The notes: generated by a model from the sequence alone, not told the origin. Positions 9,493-18,345 are shown, numbered from the stretch's first letter. The stretch is DNA of 64,000 bases from AM-0621 sp964386705 (GCA_964386705.1 CAYLTY010000013.1:4833-68832); one strand, 5' to 3'. Made by a program: numbers and translations.

Positions 9493-10440
9493 TCACTTCC
9501 CGGGCGCGGGCGGGCGTCGGACGACGCGCACTGAGGTATCGGGCAACAGTTCGTTGCCAACGACGAGACTGGTCGAATCAATCTGGAAGGAGTCGGGACT
9601 GATCGGCGTCACCGTGCGAGTGACGGAAACGCCTTCACCGACGGGAGTCACGCCTTCAGCCTTCAGCACCCAGACATCTTCGACCGGAGTCCAGGTTGCT
9701 TCTGTAAAGGCTCCGCTGTGGTCGAAGGCCCACGAGCGAATTGTGCGTCGCATGCCGTCCCAGCCAATCCGCTGGGTCCCCTTGAGTTCGCCGCGACGGG
9801 ACTTCACCACGTAATCCTGCAGCAGGTAGTTGCCATCTTCTGACCAGCGGCAATCGGTTTCCACACGTCCCTCGGGACTCTCATCAACCCAATGCCCAAC
9901 GAGCCATTCGAGCTCCTGCAACTGCTCGTGCGCTGTTGCACCGGATTCATCCGGTGGGAAATCACGGACGCTGCCGATCAACCACTTTCCGTCGCGTTTC
10001 AAATGTACGACAGAGTATGCACTCCACGACCCCGGCTCTTCGGGAGTCAGCGTTGTCGCACTGAACCCGTCTTCGACCGCTACGTCGGGACTGAGTTGCC
10101 GCAGCGACCTGATGTCAACTTCGATGTGGGCTTTGGGGAACTCTTTGAAGAGCGCTGCGAAGCGAGCTTCGATCTTCGTTCGCCCTTGCGTAACTTCACC
10201 ATCCTCGTCGACAGCTTCCGCGTTCTCTGTGAACTGGGCGCCGATAGCTTTGGCATCACCTGCGTTGAACGCTTTGGCGAAAGCCGCGGCAGACGCTTTG
10301 AGGCCGTCCAATTCCGTTGCTTCAGCAGGCTTTTTGGCCTTGGCTTCCTGCGACTGAGCAGCTCGAGGAACCGCCATTTGGGACATTGCGAGGCCGATCA
10401 ACAGCCCTGCAAAAACGGCGAACACAAATCTGGTGCGCAT
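9493..10440 (-). CDS. Secreted SnoaL/SgcJ-like protein (NTF2 fold)
   Basis: A 315-residue product with a signal peptide (MRTRFVFAVFAGLLIGLAMS). Residues about 45-165 match the NTF2-like pattern of the SgcJ/EcaC type: AAAFAKAFNAGDAKAIGAQF followed by AEAVDEDGEVTQGRTKIEARF. The remaining 150 residues are a beta-rich domain (LEWLVGHWVDESPEGRVETDCRW) found after such domains in planctomycete proteins. Family members are often annotated as oxidoreductase-like without direct proof of activity. The gene is 66 bp upstream of the Gly/Arg-rich secreted protein gene. Confidence 0.85.
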   Translation of the reverse strand: MRTRFVFAVFAGLLIGLAMSQMAVPRAAQSQEAKAKKPAEATELDGLKASAAAFAKAFNAGDAKAIGAQFTENAEAVDEDGEVTQGRTKIEARFAALFKEFPKAHIEVDIRSLRQLSPDVAVEDGFSATTLTPEEPGSWSAYSVVHLKRDGKWLIGSVRDFPPDESGATAHEQLQELEWLVGHWVDESPEGRVETDCRWSEDGNYLLQDYVVKSRRGELKGTQRIGWDGMRRTIRSWAFDHSGAFTEATWTPVEDVWVLKAEGVTPVGEGVSVTRTVTPISPDSFQIDSTSLVVGNELLPDTSVRVVRRPPAPGK

Positions 10441-11090
10441 GTTAAATCTCCGAATGCGTCATGCATTGCTGCCACATCCGTGCGATTTAGCTGCCCGCTG
10501 AAGAAATGAGATGAAGGCTTTGACGGCGAGACCGGCCCGATAGGAGAGCGCTCTCCAGCGCTCAAAAGTGAGGTGACCAAGCGACCTGTAATCCGCCCGC
10601 CCGGCTGTTTGAATTGAACCATCGCTCTGGTAAAAAAGCAACCAACCGCCCACGGCTGTTCAGAGTCATGACGGAAGTGCGTCAGCAACCAGGGTACGCG
10701 TGATGGCGCTGCTGAATGAAGGCTACGAGTCTCGGCGGTCAGGCTTGGGGATCGGCAAACGCTGACGCCTGCTCCCTGCTCATTTCGAGGACCCTCGGAT
10801 GATCCACGTCAGAGCGACCGCTTCTTAGTCAGCGAGAATTAATGTGGTAGTAACTCAATGAGAGTGGATGTTGATAATTTGCTGCCTGACACCGTTCATT
10901 GAGGCTGCATTTATCATCCAGGCTGCAATAGCAGATGGTGGACAGGGCACGGCTTAGCTACGCCCGTGAGACGGCGTGTGCTCATCGGAATTTGAGCGGC
11001 CCCGTCGCGTTACAGGATGCTTTCAGGCATGCACATCGAAGGCGCGTGCCTTGTCGATGCTGGTCACCGAGTCCTCTAAGAGCGAGCGAC
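10441..11090. other. Intergenic region without a supported gene
   Basis: About 650 bp between two minus-strand genes. Short open frames here lack ribosome binding sites and sensible composition. It contains a 14-bp perfect palindrome (GGAGAGCGCTCTCC, 10543-10556) of unknown role, and CATTGAGGCTGC at 10897-10908, which recurs at about 12540-12551 in the gap before the PSD1 gene. No promoter can be called with confidence. Confidence 0.6.
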
Positions 11091-12014
11091 TTAATATTCG
11101 CCGATGACTTCTTCGCCATTGCGGGTCGATAGAGCCTGGTACGTCTGGAACGAAATGCTCTGGCTCATGAAGTGGACGCTGCCGTCCGCAAACAGGAAGT
11201 AAGCCCCGCCGGGATGCCAGCTCCAGAAGCTCATGGTGTTGAGATCTGAGCCTGTCATGTTCACCGGATTGATGATGCCGGACTTCGCGCTGAGGTACTG
11301 CTCGCATTCCGTGCCGCCGCACATGATCCAACCCCAGCCCAGTTCTTGAGGCAGCCCGCGCTCGCCCACGGCAAATGTGTTTGACGTACCGTCTGTGATA
11401 TCGGACATCCGCACACGGCTGTCGCTGTAGAGCAGGCCGTTGCCATTGAGCGTTCCTGTGCTCGTCGAGAAGCACGCCGACATTGTCGACAACCCGATAG
11501 TGCCGCTGCTGCCGAGATAATTTCCCGGATAGAGCAACCCGCAGTCTCCCGAGCCCGGGCTGGGGCCGGTGGGGCCGCTCAGCAGCGAGCGACCGCTATT
11601 CGGATCCGACGGGCAGTAATAGAAGGGCATCGGCATCGACTGAGGCTCCGGTGACCTCGGCGTCATCGTCTGCATCGCCTTGATCCACGTGCAGCAAGTT
11701 TGATTCGTATTGAAGTTAACCGACTCGTAGGCCGCGGTTTGCTCCAGGTAGGGCAACAGGAACAATGAGAAGCCCCACGCGTTGCCGGTGCCCGCCGTTC
11801 GCAGGCTGCCTGGTGGCAGGCACCTCAGCGATTCGTGGTAACTGTTGAGAGCGATGCCCATCTGCTTCAACTGATTCTGGCATTGCGAACGGCGCGCGGC
11901 TTCGCGGGCCTGCTGCACGGCGGGCAGCAAGATGGCGACGAGCACCGCAATGATCGCGATTACGATCAGCAGCTCGATCAGAGTGAATCCTCGATGGCCC
12001 TTGCGCAGGGGCAT
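11091..12014 (-). CDS. DUF1559 protein with type IV prepilin N-terminus
   Basis: A 307-residue protein beginning with a prepilin motif: a short charged leader ending HRG, then FTLIELLIVIAIIAVLVAILLPAVQQAREAARR. The leader would be cut after Gly and the helix would anchor or assemble the protein as a pseudopilin. The rest matches the DUF1559 pattern, with CQNQLKQMGIALNSYHE after the helix and a C-terminal WHPGGAYFLFADGSVHFM motif. This is one of the most amplified gene families in planctomycetes. The biochemical role is unknown. It lies 18 bp downstream of a small lipoprotein gene, a common pairing in this phylum. Confidence 0.95.
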   Translation of the reverse strand: MPLRKGHRGFTLIELLIVIAIIAVLVAILLPAVQQAREAARRSQCQNQLKQMGIALNSYHESLRCLPPGSLRTAGTGNAWGFSLFLLPYLEQTAAYESVNFNTNQTCCTWIKAMQTMTPRSPEPQSMPMPFYYCPSDPNSGRSLLSGPTGPSPGSGDCGLLYPGNYLGSSGTIGLSTMSACFSTSTGTLNGNGLLYSDSRVRMSDITDGTSNTFAVGERGLPQELGWGWIMCGGTECEQYLSAKSGIINPVNMTGSDLNTMSFWSWHPGGAYFLFADGSVHFMSQSISFQTYQALSTRNGEEVIGEY

Positions 12015-12032
12015 TCCGTTATTCCTTGTTTC

Positions 12033-12467
12033 CTAATCCAGCGTGATGATGTCAGGGTCCTTCGCGGACAGTCGAAAATCTCGCTTGAGCGATGCTTCAT
12101 CGGGCACCTGAACCATCACTAACCACTCGACCCGAGGCGCGGGGGTTGTCCCCGCGTTTGAGTCTGCAGTGAACTTACCCTCCGCAGGCAGCGTTCTGGC
12201 GATCTGCACTCGATACAAGCCGGGCTGCGGCCCGTCTGTGGCTGAGAAGCTGTAGCGTCCGTCCTTGACCAGAGTATTGGCTGCTGGCCCCTTGTTGCCG
12301 TCACCAGGCAGGAACCGGATGACGCCGGCCTGCATAGACTCCGCTTCGAACTGAATTTCTCCCGAAACCTGCACGCGTTTTGGGCCGGCTGAGCCTCCGC
12401 ATCCGCTGCCCAGCAGTAAACCCGTCGCGGTTATCAGCAGTGCAGCAACCCGTGATCTACCACGCAT
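12033..12467 (-). CDS. Small lipoprotein paired with DUF1559 gene
   Basis: A 144-residue protein with a lipoprotein signal (ALLITATGLLLGSGCGG) and a compact beta-sandwich-like domain (VSGEIQFEAESMQAGVIRFLPG), similar in layout to planctomycete proteins annotated as carboxypeptidase-regulatory-like or transthyretin-like. An AAGGAG sequence lies 5 bp before the ATG. It would sit in a membrane facing the periplasm. Gene order suggests translation together with the downstream DUF1559 gene. Function unknown. Confidence 0.85.
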   Translation of the reverse strand: MRGRSRVAALLITATGLLLGSGCGGSAGPKRVQVSGEIQFEAESMQAGVIRFLPGDGNKGPAANTLVKDGRYSFSATDGPQPGLYRVQIARTLPAEGKFTADSNAGTTPAPRVEWLVMVQVPDEASLKRDFRLSAKDPDIITLD

Positions 12468-12617
12468 CTAAACTCCTTATTGCGATTGAGGTTCGCATCT
12501 CAATGATGTTGGCGGTATCAAAACATAGTTGGCAATCTGCATTGAGGCTGCGTTTTCGTCCTTGAGCGAGCACGGATCGTACCGGTGGTGCTGATCCCTC
12601 TCGTCCTTCGGTTTGCG

Positions 12618-15600
12618 ATGAAAGCACGATCTATGCCGCATTTTCTTAGTCTGTTGGCTGGGTTTTGGGTGATCTGCTTGCCGGTCGCTGTGCTGGCGGC
12701 CGAACCGGTTGATTACCTGCGCGACGTTAAACCTGTGTTAAAGGAACGTTGTTTCGCCTGTCACGGAGCACTGAAACAGCAGTCTGGACTGCGTTTGGAT
12801 ACGGGGAAACTCGTTCGACAGGGTGGCGACAGCGGGCCTGCTGTTGCGGCCGGACAGGTTGCCGCGAGTCGGCTCGTGGAGCGGATTCGGTCCGCAGATC
12901 TGTCCCAGAGAATGCCGCCGGAAGGCAAACCTCTTTCACCCGAGCAGATTCAAAGCATCGAGACATGGATCCAGAGCGGCGCCGCATCGCCAGAAAATGA
13001 ACGGCCAGAGCAGGATCCTCGCGAACATTGGGCGTTTCAGAAACCCGTCAAAGCCAAAGTACCGGTTGGCGATCAGAACTCTGCTTCTGGCAACCCCGTT
13101 GACGCCTTCATTTCCGCGAAACATCAACAACTCGGATTCAAAGCCCGACCAGCGGCGGAGAAGTCGATCCTGCTGCGACGCGTCTATCTGGATTTGATTG
13201 GTCTCCCACCAACCCGCGATGAGCTGCATACCTTCCTCGCGGACGAATCGCCGCAGGCCTTTGAGACTGTGGTTGATCGCCTGCTCAACGACGTCCGCTA
13301 CGGCGAACGCTGGGGGCGGCACTGGATGGACATCTGGCGTTACAGCGACTGGTACGGGCGGCGGCATGTGCCTGATGTCTGGAACAGTGCTCCGCAAATC
13401 TGGCGCTGGCGGGACTGGATCGTGCGTTCGCTGAATGCGGACAAGGGCTACGATCGAATGCTGCAGGAGATGCTCGCAGCCGACGAGATCTGTCCCGATG
13501 ACGATGACGCAACCGTCGCGACGGGCTATCTGATTCGCAACTGGTATGCACTGAACCCAAACGACTGGATGCGCAGTACTGTCGAGCACACCGGTAAGGC
13601 GTTCCTTGGCCTGACGTTCAACTGTGCTCACTGCCACGACCACAAGTACGACCCGATCAGTCAGGACAACTACTTCCAGTTGCGGGCGTTCTTTGAGCCC
13701 ATCGGCATTCGCCAGGACCGCGTGCCCGGCGAGGCCGATCCTGGGCCGTATCAGGAATACAACTACAGTTCGCTGCGCAAGATTCAGCGGCTGGGAGCGG
13801 TGCGAATTCTCGATAAGAACCCCACCGCTCCGACCTGGTTCTACACCGGCGGCGATGAACGGAATCGAGTCGCAGCGCGCGGCTCAATGAGCCCCGGATT
13901 GCCGACATTTCTGACGGACACTGCAGTTCGGATCGAAACTGTTTCGTTGCCTGTAGCCGCCTGGTACCCCGGATTGAGACCAGCGTTGCAGGCAACTCTG
14001 CTGGCAGACAGTCAGGCGGCGATCAAAAAGGCCGAGACGGAACTCGCCGCCGCCCGAAGCGCATCTACGGAAGTCCCTGCCGCACTCAAAGAACAGCTGG
14101 CGCAAGCGGAAGCGGCTTATGAGGCGGCAAAACAGGCCGCGCTGCACGGCGGGCAACCCGGAGCACTCGCCGGGCAACAGTCACTGAAGCTCGACGCTTC
14201 CGCTGGCCGACGCATCCTGTTCAACAGCGTGCCGCGACTGAAGGCTCTGGACGAAAGCACGACACTGACTTTTCAAGTGTTGTTACTCACCGACACGCAC
14301 TTCAACTTTCAATTTGCGAAGGACGCGGCCAAGGGGCTGACGGCGGGGTACGTGGGTTTCGAGAACGGCCGAGTCATGTCGTATCAGCCGGGCACCTTCG
14401 CCGAGTTCGCCGCTGGCAACTACGACTTCGCTGGCGGACAGAAGCGGCTTCAGATCTCGTTGAAGATTGAGCCGAAGGCAGATCGGTGTTTGCTCAGCGT
14501 GCGGTCACTCAGTGACGACAAACTGCTGGTTGACAATATCCCTGTGGCCTTGAACGGCTGGAGCCCCGTAGGTGACGCAAACAAGCCGCTCACGTTTGAC
14601 GCCCGCACGGGCAGCGTGGTGGTTCTGGACGAGATCAGGTTTCAAAACGCCGCGGGAGAGTCTCTGCTGCAAGTAGATTTCGAAGCACCGGCTTACCCCG
14701 ATGGCCGTGATGTCGTAGGTTCCGATGGTTGGACGGCGTGCTTCTTGTCCGTCGCGCCGGCTACATCGATCGTTTCCTCGATCGCCGCCAATGCGTCATT
14801 ACGGGAAGTTGCCGAGAAGCTGCAGGTGGCGCGTCGCAATGTTGAGCGTCCAATGCTCCGTCTGAAGTCTGCCGAAGCCATTCTGGCGGCAACTCAAGCG
14901 GAATTGGCCAGTCTGGAAGCACGTATTGCCGCCGACCGGGTGAAGCTCGAAACGCAGGCAGAGGCTCGAACGAGCCGCGCGCGCCGTGCGAGTGAGCTTG
15001 AGCGCGCGGCTGTCGTGAGCAGGGCCACCGCAGATGTTCTTTCTGCGGAGTACGCTCAGGCCAGTGCAGAACAGAAGCCCGCAACCGACGCGAACCGCGC
15101 GAAGGAACTTGAGGCTGCCGGCAAACAACTCGCGGCAGCCAAAGTGGCGCTCGACAAGGCGTCGGTGGCCGTTGCGGATGCTGCGAAGGCCGAAACGTAT
15201 TCGCCGCTCGGGCCGACTTATCCGCAAACGAGTACCGGTCGTCGGCGTGCTTTGGCGGAGTGGATGACTAGCCGCCAGAACCCGCTGACGGCGCGGGTCG
15301 CGGTGAATCACATCTGGTCGCGTCACTTCCATGCTCCGCTGGTCAGCAGCGTCTACGATTTCGGCCGCAACGGGGCGGCGCCGACTCATCCAGAATTGCT
15401 CGACTGGCTGGCCGTGGAGTTGATGGAATCCGGCTGGAGCATGAAGCAGCTGCATCGGTTGCTGGTGACGAGCGAGACCTATCGTCGAGTGTCTTCCGTC
15501 GGGGGAGCCGCTCACGAAGTAGCCGCAGATCCTGAGAACAAGTTTTTGTGGCGTATGAACGCCGGCCGGATGGAAGCCGAGGCTGTTCGCGACAGCCTCT

Positions 15601-16076
15601 TGTACGTGGCAGGAAGGCTGGACCGCACGATGGGCGGCCAGGAGTTGGAGAACGGTGAGTCGCTCACGACTCGCAGGCGGAGCCTCTACTACGCGGTCTT
15701 TCCGGAACTGGGCGGGAAAAGCTCAATGGGCGAACTGTTCGATGCTCCGGACGCACTGGAATGCTACCGCCGGACCCGCAGTGTCATTCCTCAGCAGGCA
15801 CTGGTGCTCACGAACAGCGATTTCGTTCATCAGATGGCGACTGCGGTCGTCACCGAAGAGGAACGCGCTCTGAGTCCAAACGAAGCCGGCCCGTTCGTGA
15901 TCTCTGCGTTTGAACGCATCCTGTCGAGAGGCCCCACATCGCAGGAGTTGGAAGTCTGCACGCAGGCGATCAACCAGTCGGTTTCAGCCGAGAAGCCTGC
16001 TGACAGCACAGCTCGCAGCCGGGCGAGTCTGGTGCGAGTTCTGTTGAACCACAACGACTTCGTCACGATCCGCTGA
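12618..16076 (+). CDS. PSD1-type planctomycete protein with CxxCH, DUF1549 and DUF1553
   Basis: A large secreted protein of 1152 residues from the ATG at 12618; an upstream in-frame GTG at 12585 would add 11. A signal peptide (ending AVLAAEP) is followed by the planctomycete cytochrome C domain with CFACH heme motif, DUF1549 (about 155-365, VYLDLIGLPPTRDEL), an inserted concanavalin-like beta region (about 540-700), two Ala/Glu-rich coiled-coil segments (about 480-515 and 735-860), and DUF1553 (TARVAVNHIWSRHFHAPLV to the end). The family is typical of Planctomycetota and often sits near sulfatases or DUF1501 genes, but no DUF1501 gene follows here. A role in extracellular degradation is an inference from the family. 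Confidence 0.93.
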   Translation: MKARSMPHFLSLLAGFWVICLPVAVLAAEPVDYLRDVKPVLKERCFACHGALKQQSGLRLDTGKLVRQGGDSGPAVAAGQVAASRLVERIRSADLSQRMPPEGKPLSPEQIQSIETWIQSGAASPENERPEQDPREHWAFQKPVKAKVPVGDQNSASGNPVDAFISAKHQQLGFKARPAAEKSILLRRVYLDLIGLPPTRDELHTFLADESPQAFETVVDRLLNDVRYGERWGRHWMDIWRYSDWYGRRHVPDVWNSAPQIWRWRDWIVRSLNADKGYDRMLQEMLAADEICPDDDDATVATGYLIRNWYALNPNDWMRSTVEHTGKAFLGLTFNCAHCHDHKYDPISQDNYFQLRAFFEPIGIRQDRVPGEADPGPYQEYNYSSLRKIQRLGAVRILDKNPTAPTWFYTGGDERNRVAARGSMSPGLPTFLTDTAVRIETVSLPVAAWYPGLRPALQATLLADSQAAIKKAETELAAARSASTEVPAALKEQLAQAEAAYEAAKQAALHGGQPGALAGQQSLKLDASAGRRILFNSVPRLKALDESTTLTFQVLLLTDTHFNFQFAKDAAKGLTAGYVGFENGRVMSYQPGTFAEFAAGNYDFAGGQKRLQISLKIEPKADRCLLSVRSLSDDKLLVDNIPVALNGWSPVGDANKPLTFDARTGSVVVLDEIRFQNAAGESLLQVDFEAPAYPDGRDVVGSDGWTACFLSVAPATSIVSSIAANASLREVAEKLQVARRNVERPMLRLKSAEAILAATQAELASLEARIAADRVKLETQAEARTSRARRASELERAAVVSRATADVLSAEYAQASAEQKPATDANRAKELEAAGKQLAAAKVALDKASVAVADAAKAETYSPLGPTYPQTSTGRRRALAEWMTSRQNPLTARVAVNHIWSRHFHAPLVSSVYDFGRNGAAPTHPELLDWLAVELMESGWSMKQLHRLLVTSETYRRVSSVGGAAHEVAADPENKFLWRMNAGRMEAEAVRDSLLYVAGRLDRTMGGQELENGESLTTRRRSLYYAVFPELGGKSSMGELFDAPDALECYRRTRSVIPQQALVLTNSDFVHQMATAVVTEEERALSPNEAGPFVISAFERILSRGPTSQELEVCTQAINQSVSAEKPADSTARSRASLVRVLLNHNDFVTIR

Positions 16077-16118
16077 CAGGATGCTTAGGCTGCGCTTCCG
16101 GCGCCAGGGGGCCGCTGT

Positions 16119-16174
16119 TTAACCCCTACGCCAACGGCGTGGGCGCGCACGCCGTTGGCGTGGCGGTTAAACGC
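16119..16174. terminator. Long perfect-arm hairpin after the PSD1 gene
   Basis: Starting 42 bp after the PSD1 stop, 13-bp perfect arms (ACGCCAACGGCGT and ACGCCGTTGGCGT) are flanked by outer arms GTTTAACC and GGTTAAAC. No T-tract follows, so it is either a terminator-like mRNA end or a REP-type palindromic repeat. Confidence 0.55.
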
Positions 16175-16570
16175 TTTATGACCGCCTCTCGGCAGCCCTC
16201 ACCCGAACCACAGCCGAGCACCCAAAGATGCAATTTGATGCTGTTGGGCCGTTAATTGTTGGCTCGCATGGCTTTATGGTGGCTTCTGTGCCCGATCGCT
16301 CGGCTTGGTTAGGGCGCCAGATTGTGGTTCTGGAGCTTCGCAGAGCTGCGGGCTCGGTACACAAAACCGTCGAGTCAAGTTTTTCCGGAAATCCGTGCAC
16401 CATTTGGGGTGCGGCGTTGTCAGAATGTGCAGCGAGGATCGCTTGAGAGTTCGAGGTCGGCAATTTTCTCTCAACGGTCGAAGTCGCGTCTGCCGACACT
16501 ATTGACGCTCATTCGACCCTGGCTAGAATTCGCCCGCCTAAGCCAGCCGCGACTGAGTGGCTGAACTTAA
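16175..16570. other. Gap before tRNA-Asp; no supported gene
   Basis: About 400 bp between the hairpin and tRNA-Asp. The short open frames on both strands look like chance frames. The only structure seen is a tRNA-His-like 5' half at 16288-16333, described separately. Confidence 0.5.
16288..16333 (+). pseudogene. Degenerate tRNA-His-like 5' half
   Basis: The segment reads like the first two thirds of tRNA-His(GTG): acceptor strand GTGCCCG, a D-arm with GCTC/GGGC stem, and a perfect anticodon stem CCAGA/TCTGG around loop TTGTGGT (anticodon 16324-16326). The T-arm and 3' acceptor strand that should follow are absent. It could be a tRNA relic, for example from an earlier integration event next to tRNA-Asp, or chance resemblance. 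Confidence 0.35.
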
Positions 16571-16644
16571 GGGCTCGTAGCTCAATTGGTTAGAGCGCCG
16601 GACTGTCGATCCGGAGGTTGCGGGTTCGAGCCCCGTCGAGCTCG
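16571..16644 (+). tRNA. tRNA-Asp (anticodon GTC)
   Basis: A complete 74-nt cloverleaf. Acceptor arms GGGCTCG and CGAGCTC pair with one G-U; the D-loop contains GGTTAGAG; the anticodon stem CCGGA/TCCGG encloses CTGTCGA (anticodon GTC); the T-arm is GCGGG-TTCGAGC-CCCGT; the discriminator base is G. CCA is not encoded. Its 3' 43 bases are repeated at 58628-58670, so this gene is the phage attachment target. The 5' part is host sequence and the 3' part was supplied by the phage on integration. Confidence 0.97.
16602..16644 (+). repeat. attL core (3' part of tRNA-Asp)
   Basis: This 43-bp sequence is identical to 58628-58670; one mismatch extends the match to 49/50. It covers the anticodon loop to the 3' end of tRNA-Asp, a classic site for a tyrosine recombinase. 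The recombinase gene begins 1.8 kb to the right. Confidence 0.92.
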
Positions 16645-16678
16645 TTTGAAAGCCCTAGAAATTAGGGCCAAGCGAATC

Positions 16679-16724
16679 CTGAAGAGCGCCGGAGACTGTC
16701 TCCGACGCTCTTCAGTCGTTTTTT
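16679..16724 (+). terminator. Intrinsic terminator after tRNA-Asp
   Basis: Arms CTGAAGAGCG and CGCTCTTCAG with an inner GGAGAC/GTCTCC stem are followed by TCGTTTTTT. Because it lies just inside attL, it is phage DNA and replaces the host terminator displaced to the right of attR. A small AGCCCT/AGGGC hairpin lies between the tRNA and the terminator. Confidence 0.8.
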
Positions 16725-16747
16725 CCCCTGATCGAAGGGGGCGTCTG

Positions 16748-17773
16748 ATGCGAAATCGTGGGCGGGTCGAACCAGAGTTCGATGTCGAGAGTTTGCTCTC
16801 GCACGTGGACGGTGCGCCGCAGGATCTGCGAACCGACGACGTTGAAGTCGTCAGTGACGCGGGGCCGTTGTCGCTCAAAGACAAGCTCACTCAGAAGGCC
16901 AGTGCGATTGGCCGGAAAGCCTCGGGAGTTGCTACCGCGGCGGCGTCTGTCGCCGCTCAGAAGCTGCAGGAAGTTGCCAACGCCAAGCCGCAGCAAGCAC
17001 GAGCTTCAACCGGTCCGTCGAAAGACCTCGATCATATCGCAGCAACGTTTGCACCCATGCAAACTGCTAAGCCCAAAGGCGGCGACGAACGCCTTCAATC
17101 CACGCCAGCACCGAAGACGTCGCGTCTGAAATTCGTGGCGTGTCTGGTGGGCGCATTCGCGTTGGGAGCGTGGGGGCTTCGGCCCGCGACGCCGACAACG
17201 AAACAGCAGGCAGTCCAAACAGCAGCGCCTGCACCCACTGAGAAGCATGAGCCAACCGAAGCGGAGCGTTCAATCGAACGTGATGGCCGCGTCTGGGTAA
17301 GTGGCTACCGGCGTCAAGACGGAACGTGGGTCGATGGCTACTGGCGAGACGCTCCCCAGGATGTCGCCCAAAAGCCAGCGCTTGGTCCTTCCGACATTCC
17401 ATTGACGCTGCCCGTGACGCTGCAAGTAGGTCTGAACAGCCCAGGCGTCTCAGAACCCAGTGTTCAGAAGACGGCACCTGCTAACGGTTCTTCGGACGAC
17501 TCGGACTCAGCTTGGGTCGATGGCTATTACCGAGCGGATGGTTCCTTCGTAGCCGGACACTGGCGAGGCGCTCCAGACGGTGACAAGTCGAACAACAAGC
17601 CAGCGCATTCAACGAGCTCTCGGTCGAGTTCCTCAAAGTCCAAAAGCAGCTCCGGCGACGTTGCAGTCGGCGGATACATGCGCGGCGGCAAGTGGGTTCA
17701 AGGCCACACACGAAGTAAGCCGGACGGTGATAAGTCCAACAACAAATCCTCGCGTTCCAACTCGAAGAAGTAG
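16748..17773 (+). CDS. Membrane-anchored protein with three GYxRxDGxxVxGxxR repeats
   Basis: A 341-residue product. The ATG at 16748 is chosen because GAAGGGGG lies 7 bp upstream; the open frame extends back through the tRNA, which cannot be coding. The N-terminal 135 residues are polar. One membrane segment follows (FVACLVGAFALGAWGL, about 136-151), then a Pro/Thr linker and three copies of a motif around GYRRQDGTWVDGYWR, GYYRADGSFVAGHWR and GYMRGGKWVQGHTR, two of them followed by PDGDKSNNK. Its place next to attL is typical for lysogenic conversion genes. The family is not recognised; surface exposure of the repeats is an inference. Confidence 0.75.
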   Translation: MRNRGRVEPEFDVESLLSHVDGAPQDLRTDDVEVVSDAGPLSLKDKLTQKASAIGRKASGVATAAASVAAQKLQEVANAKPQQARASTGPSKDLDHIAATFAPMQTAKPKGGDERLQSTPAPKTSRLKFVACLVGAFALGAWGLRPATPTTKQQAVQTAAPAPTEKHEPTEAERSIERDGRVWVSGYRRQDGTWVDGYWRDAPQDVAQKPALGPSDIPLTLPVTLQVGLNSPGVSEPSVQKTAPANGSSDDSDSAWVDGYYRADGSFVAGHWRGAPDGDKSNNKPAHSTSSRSSSSKSKSSSGDVAVGGYMRGGKWVQGHTRSKPDGDKSNNKSSRSNSKK

Positions 17774-17777
17774 TAAC

Positions 17778-18071
17778 ATGCGTCGCATGACTCCAAATAC
17801 CACCGTTGCACCGACTCCGCTCAGTGAAGAAGGCCTCAGCATCGGCGAGCGCTTTCGCGTCAATCTGAAGCGGCTAATGGCCGAGCAGAATCTGTCTCAA
17901 GCCGCGTTAGCCGACCGGCTCACTCTGATGGGTGAACCCACGAATTCGGACAACGTGCGCATGCTATTGAAGTCTGCATCTTTCCCGTCTTCCAAGTGGA
18001 TAGAGTTGATGGCCAGAGCCCTCGGCGTCTCCGAGTCCGAACTACTGACCGAAATTTTTTCTTCGGAATGA
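17778..18071 (+). CDS. XRE-family helix-turn-helix regulator (candidate repressor)
   Basis: A 97-residue protein from the ATG at 17778, 4 bp after the preceding stop. Residues about 27-85 form a helix-turn-helix of the Cro/CI type (LKRLMAEQNLSQAALADRL, then DNVRMLLKSASFPSSKWIELMARALGVS). A short protein with no C-terminal protease or dimer domain resembles Cro-like or small repressor proteins. Dyads at 18048-18067 and 18076-18095, at and just beyond its 3' end, are candidate operators. It may control lysogeny together with the adjacent recombinase; this is inferred from position. Confidence 0.75.
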   Translation: MRRMTPNTTVAPTPLSEEGLSIGERFRVNLKRLMAEQNLSQAALADRLTLMGEPTNSDNVRMLLKSASFPSSKWIELMARALGVSESELLTEIFSSE

Positions 18072-18095
18072 TTTGACCGAAAGAATTATTTCGGT
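18048..18095. promoter_or_regulatory. Two dyads, candidate operators of the XRE regulator
   Basis: The second dyad has perfect 7-bp arms, ACCGAAA (18076) and TTTCGGT (18095), around GAATTA. The first, 28 bp upstream, has ACCGAA/TTCGGA arms and overlaps the end of the XRE gene. Paired similar dyads next to a HTH gene are typical phage operators. Confidence 0.4.
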
Positions 18096-18108
18096 AACGT
18101 CCGCTCCC

Positions 18109-18195
18109 GTCAGGTTCATTGACGGTCGAGCGTTTGATAGCCCGCTGATTGCCAGAAGTCATTGAACCTGACTTGGTGATCGGCGGGCTTTTTCG
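18109..18195 (+). terminator. Terminator enclosing a 14-bp inverted repeat
   Basis: AGCCCGC (18139) pairs with GCGGGCT (ending 18189), followed by TTTTTCG, a plausible intrinsic terminator for the XRE gene. Overlapping it is a near-perfect inverted pair, GTCAGGTTCATTGA (18109-18122) and TCATTGAACCTGAC (18159-18172), 13 of 14 bases matching. The pair could be a recombinase arm or Xis site, or an alternative RNA fold. Confidence 0.55.
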
Positions 18196-18240
18196 TTTTC
18201 TGGCGGTTCGACGACACGGCCCATCAAGGATGGTGAAGTC

Positions 18241-18345
18241 ATGTGCAGGAGGCCCGACCCCGAATTATCGGAGTTGTTGGAACTGGTGGTCTGGCTCTGC
18301 ACGTTGATCCTCCTAGTTGGACTCGCGCATCTCTTTTTGAGTTGA
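18241..18345 (+). CDS. Possible small membrane protein (34 aa)
   Basis: A short frame begins ATGTGC at 18241 with GGTGA 4 bp upstream. It encodes about 14 polar residues followed by one hydrophobic helix (LLELVVWLCTLILLVGLAHLFL). Small phage membrane proteins are common, but a frame this short between the regulator and the recombinase could be chance. Confidence 0.35.
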   Translation: MCRRPDPELSELLELVVWLCTLILLVGLAHLFLS

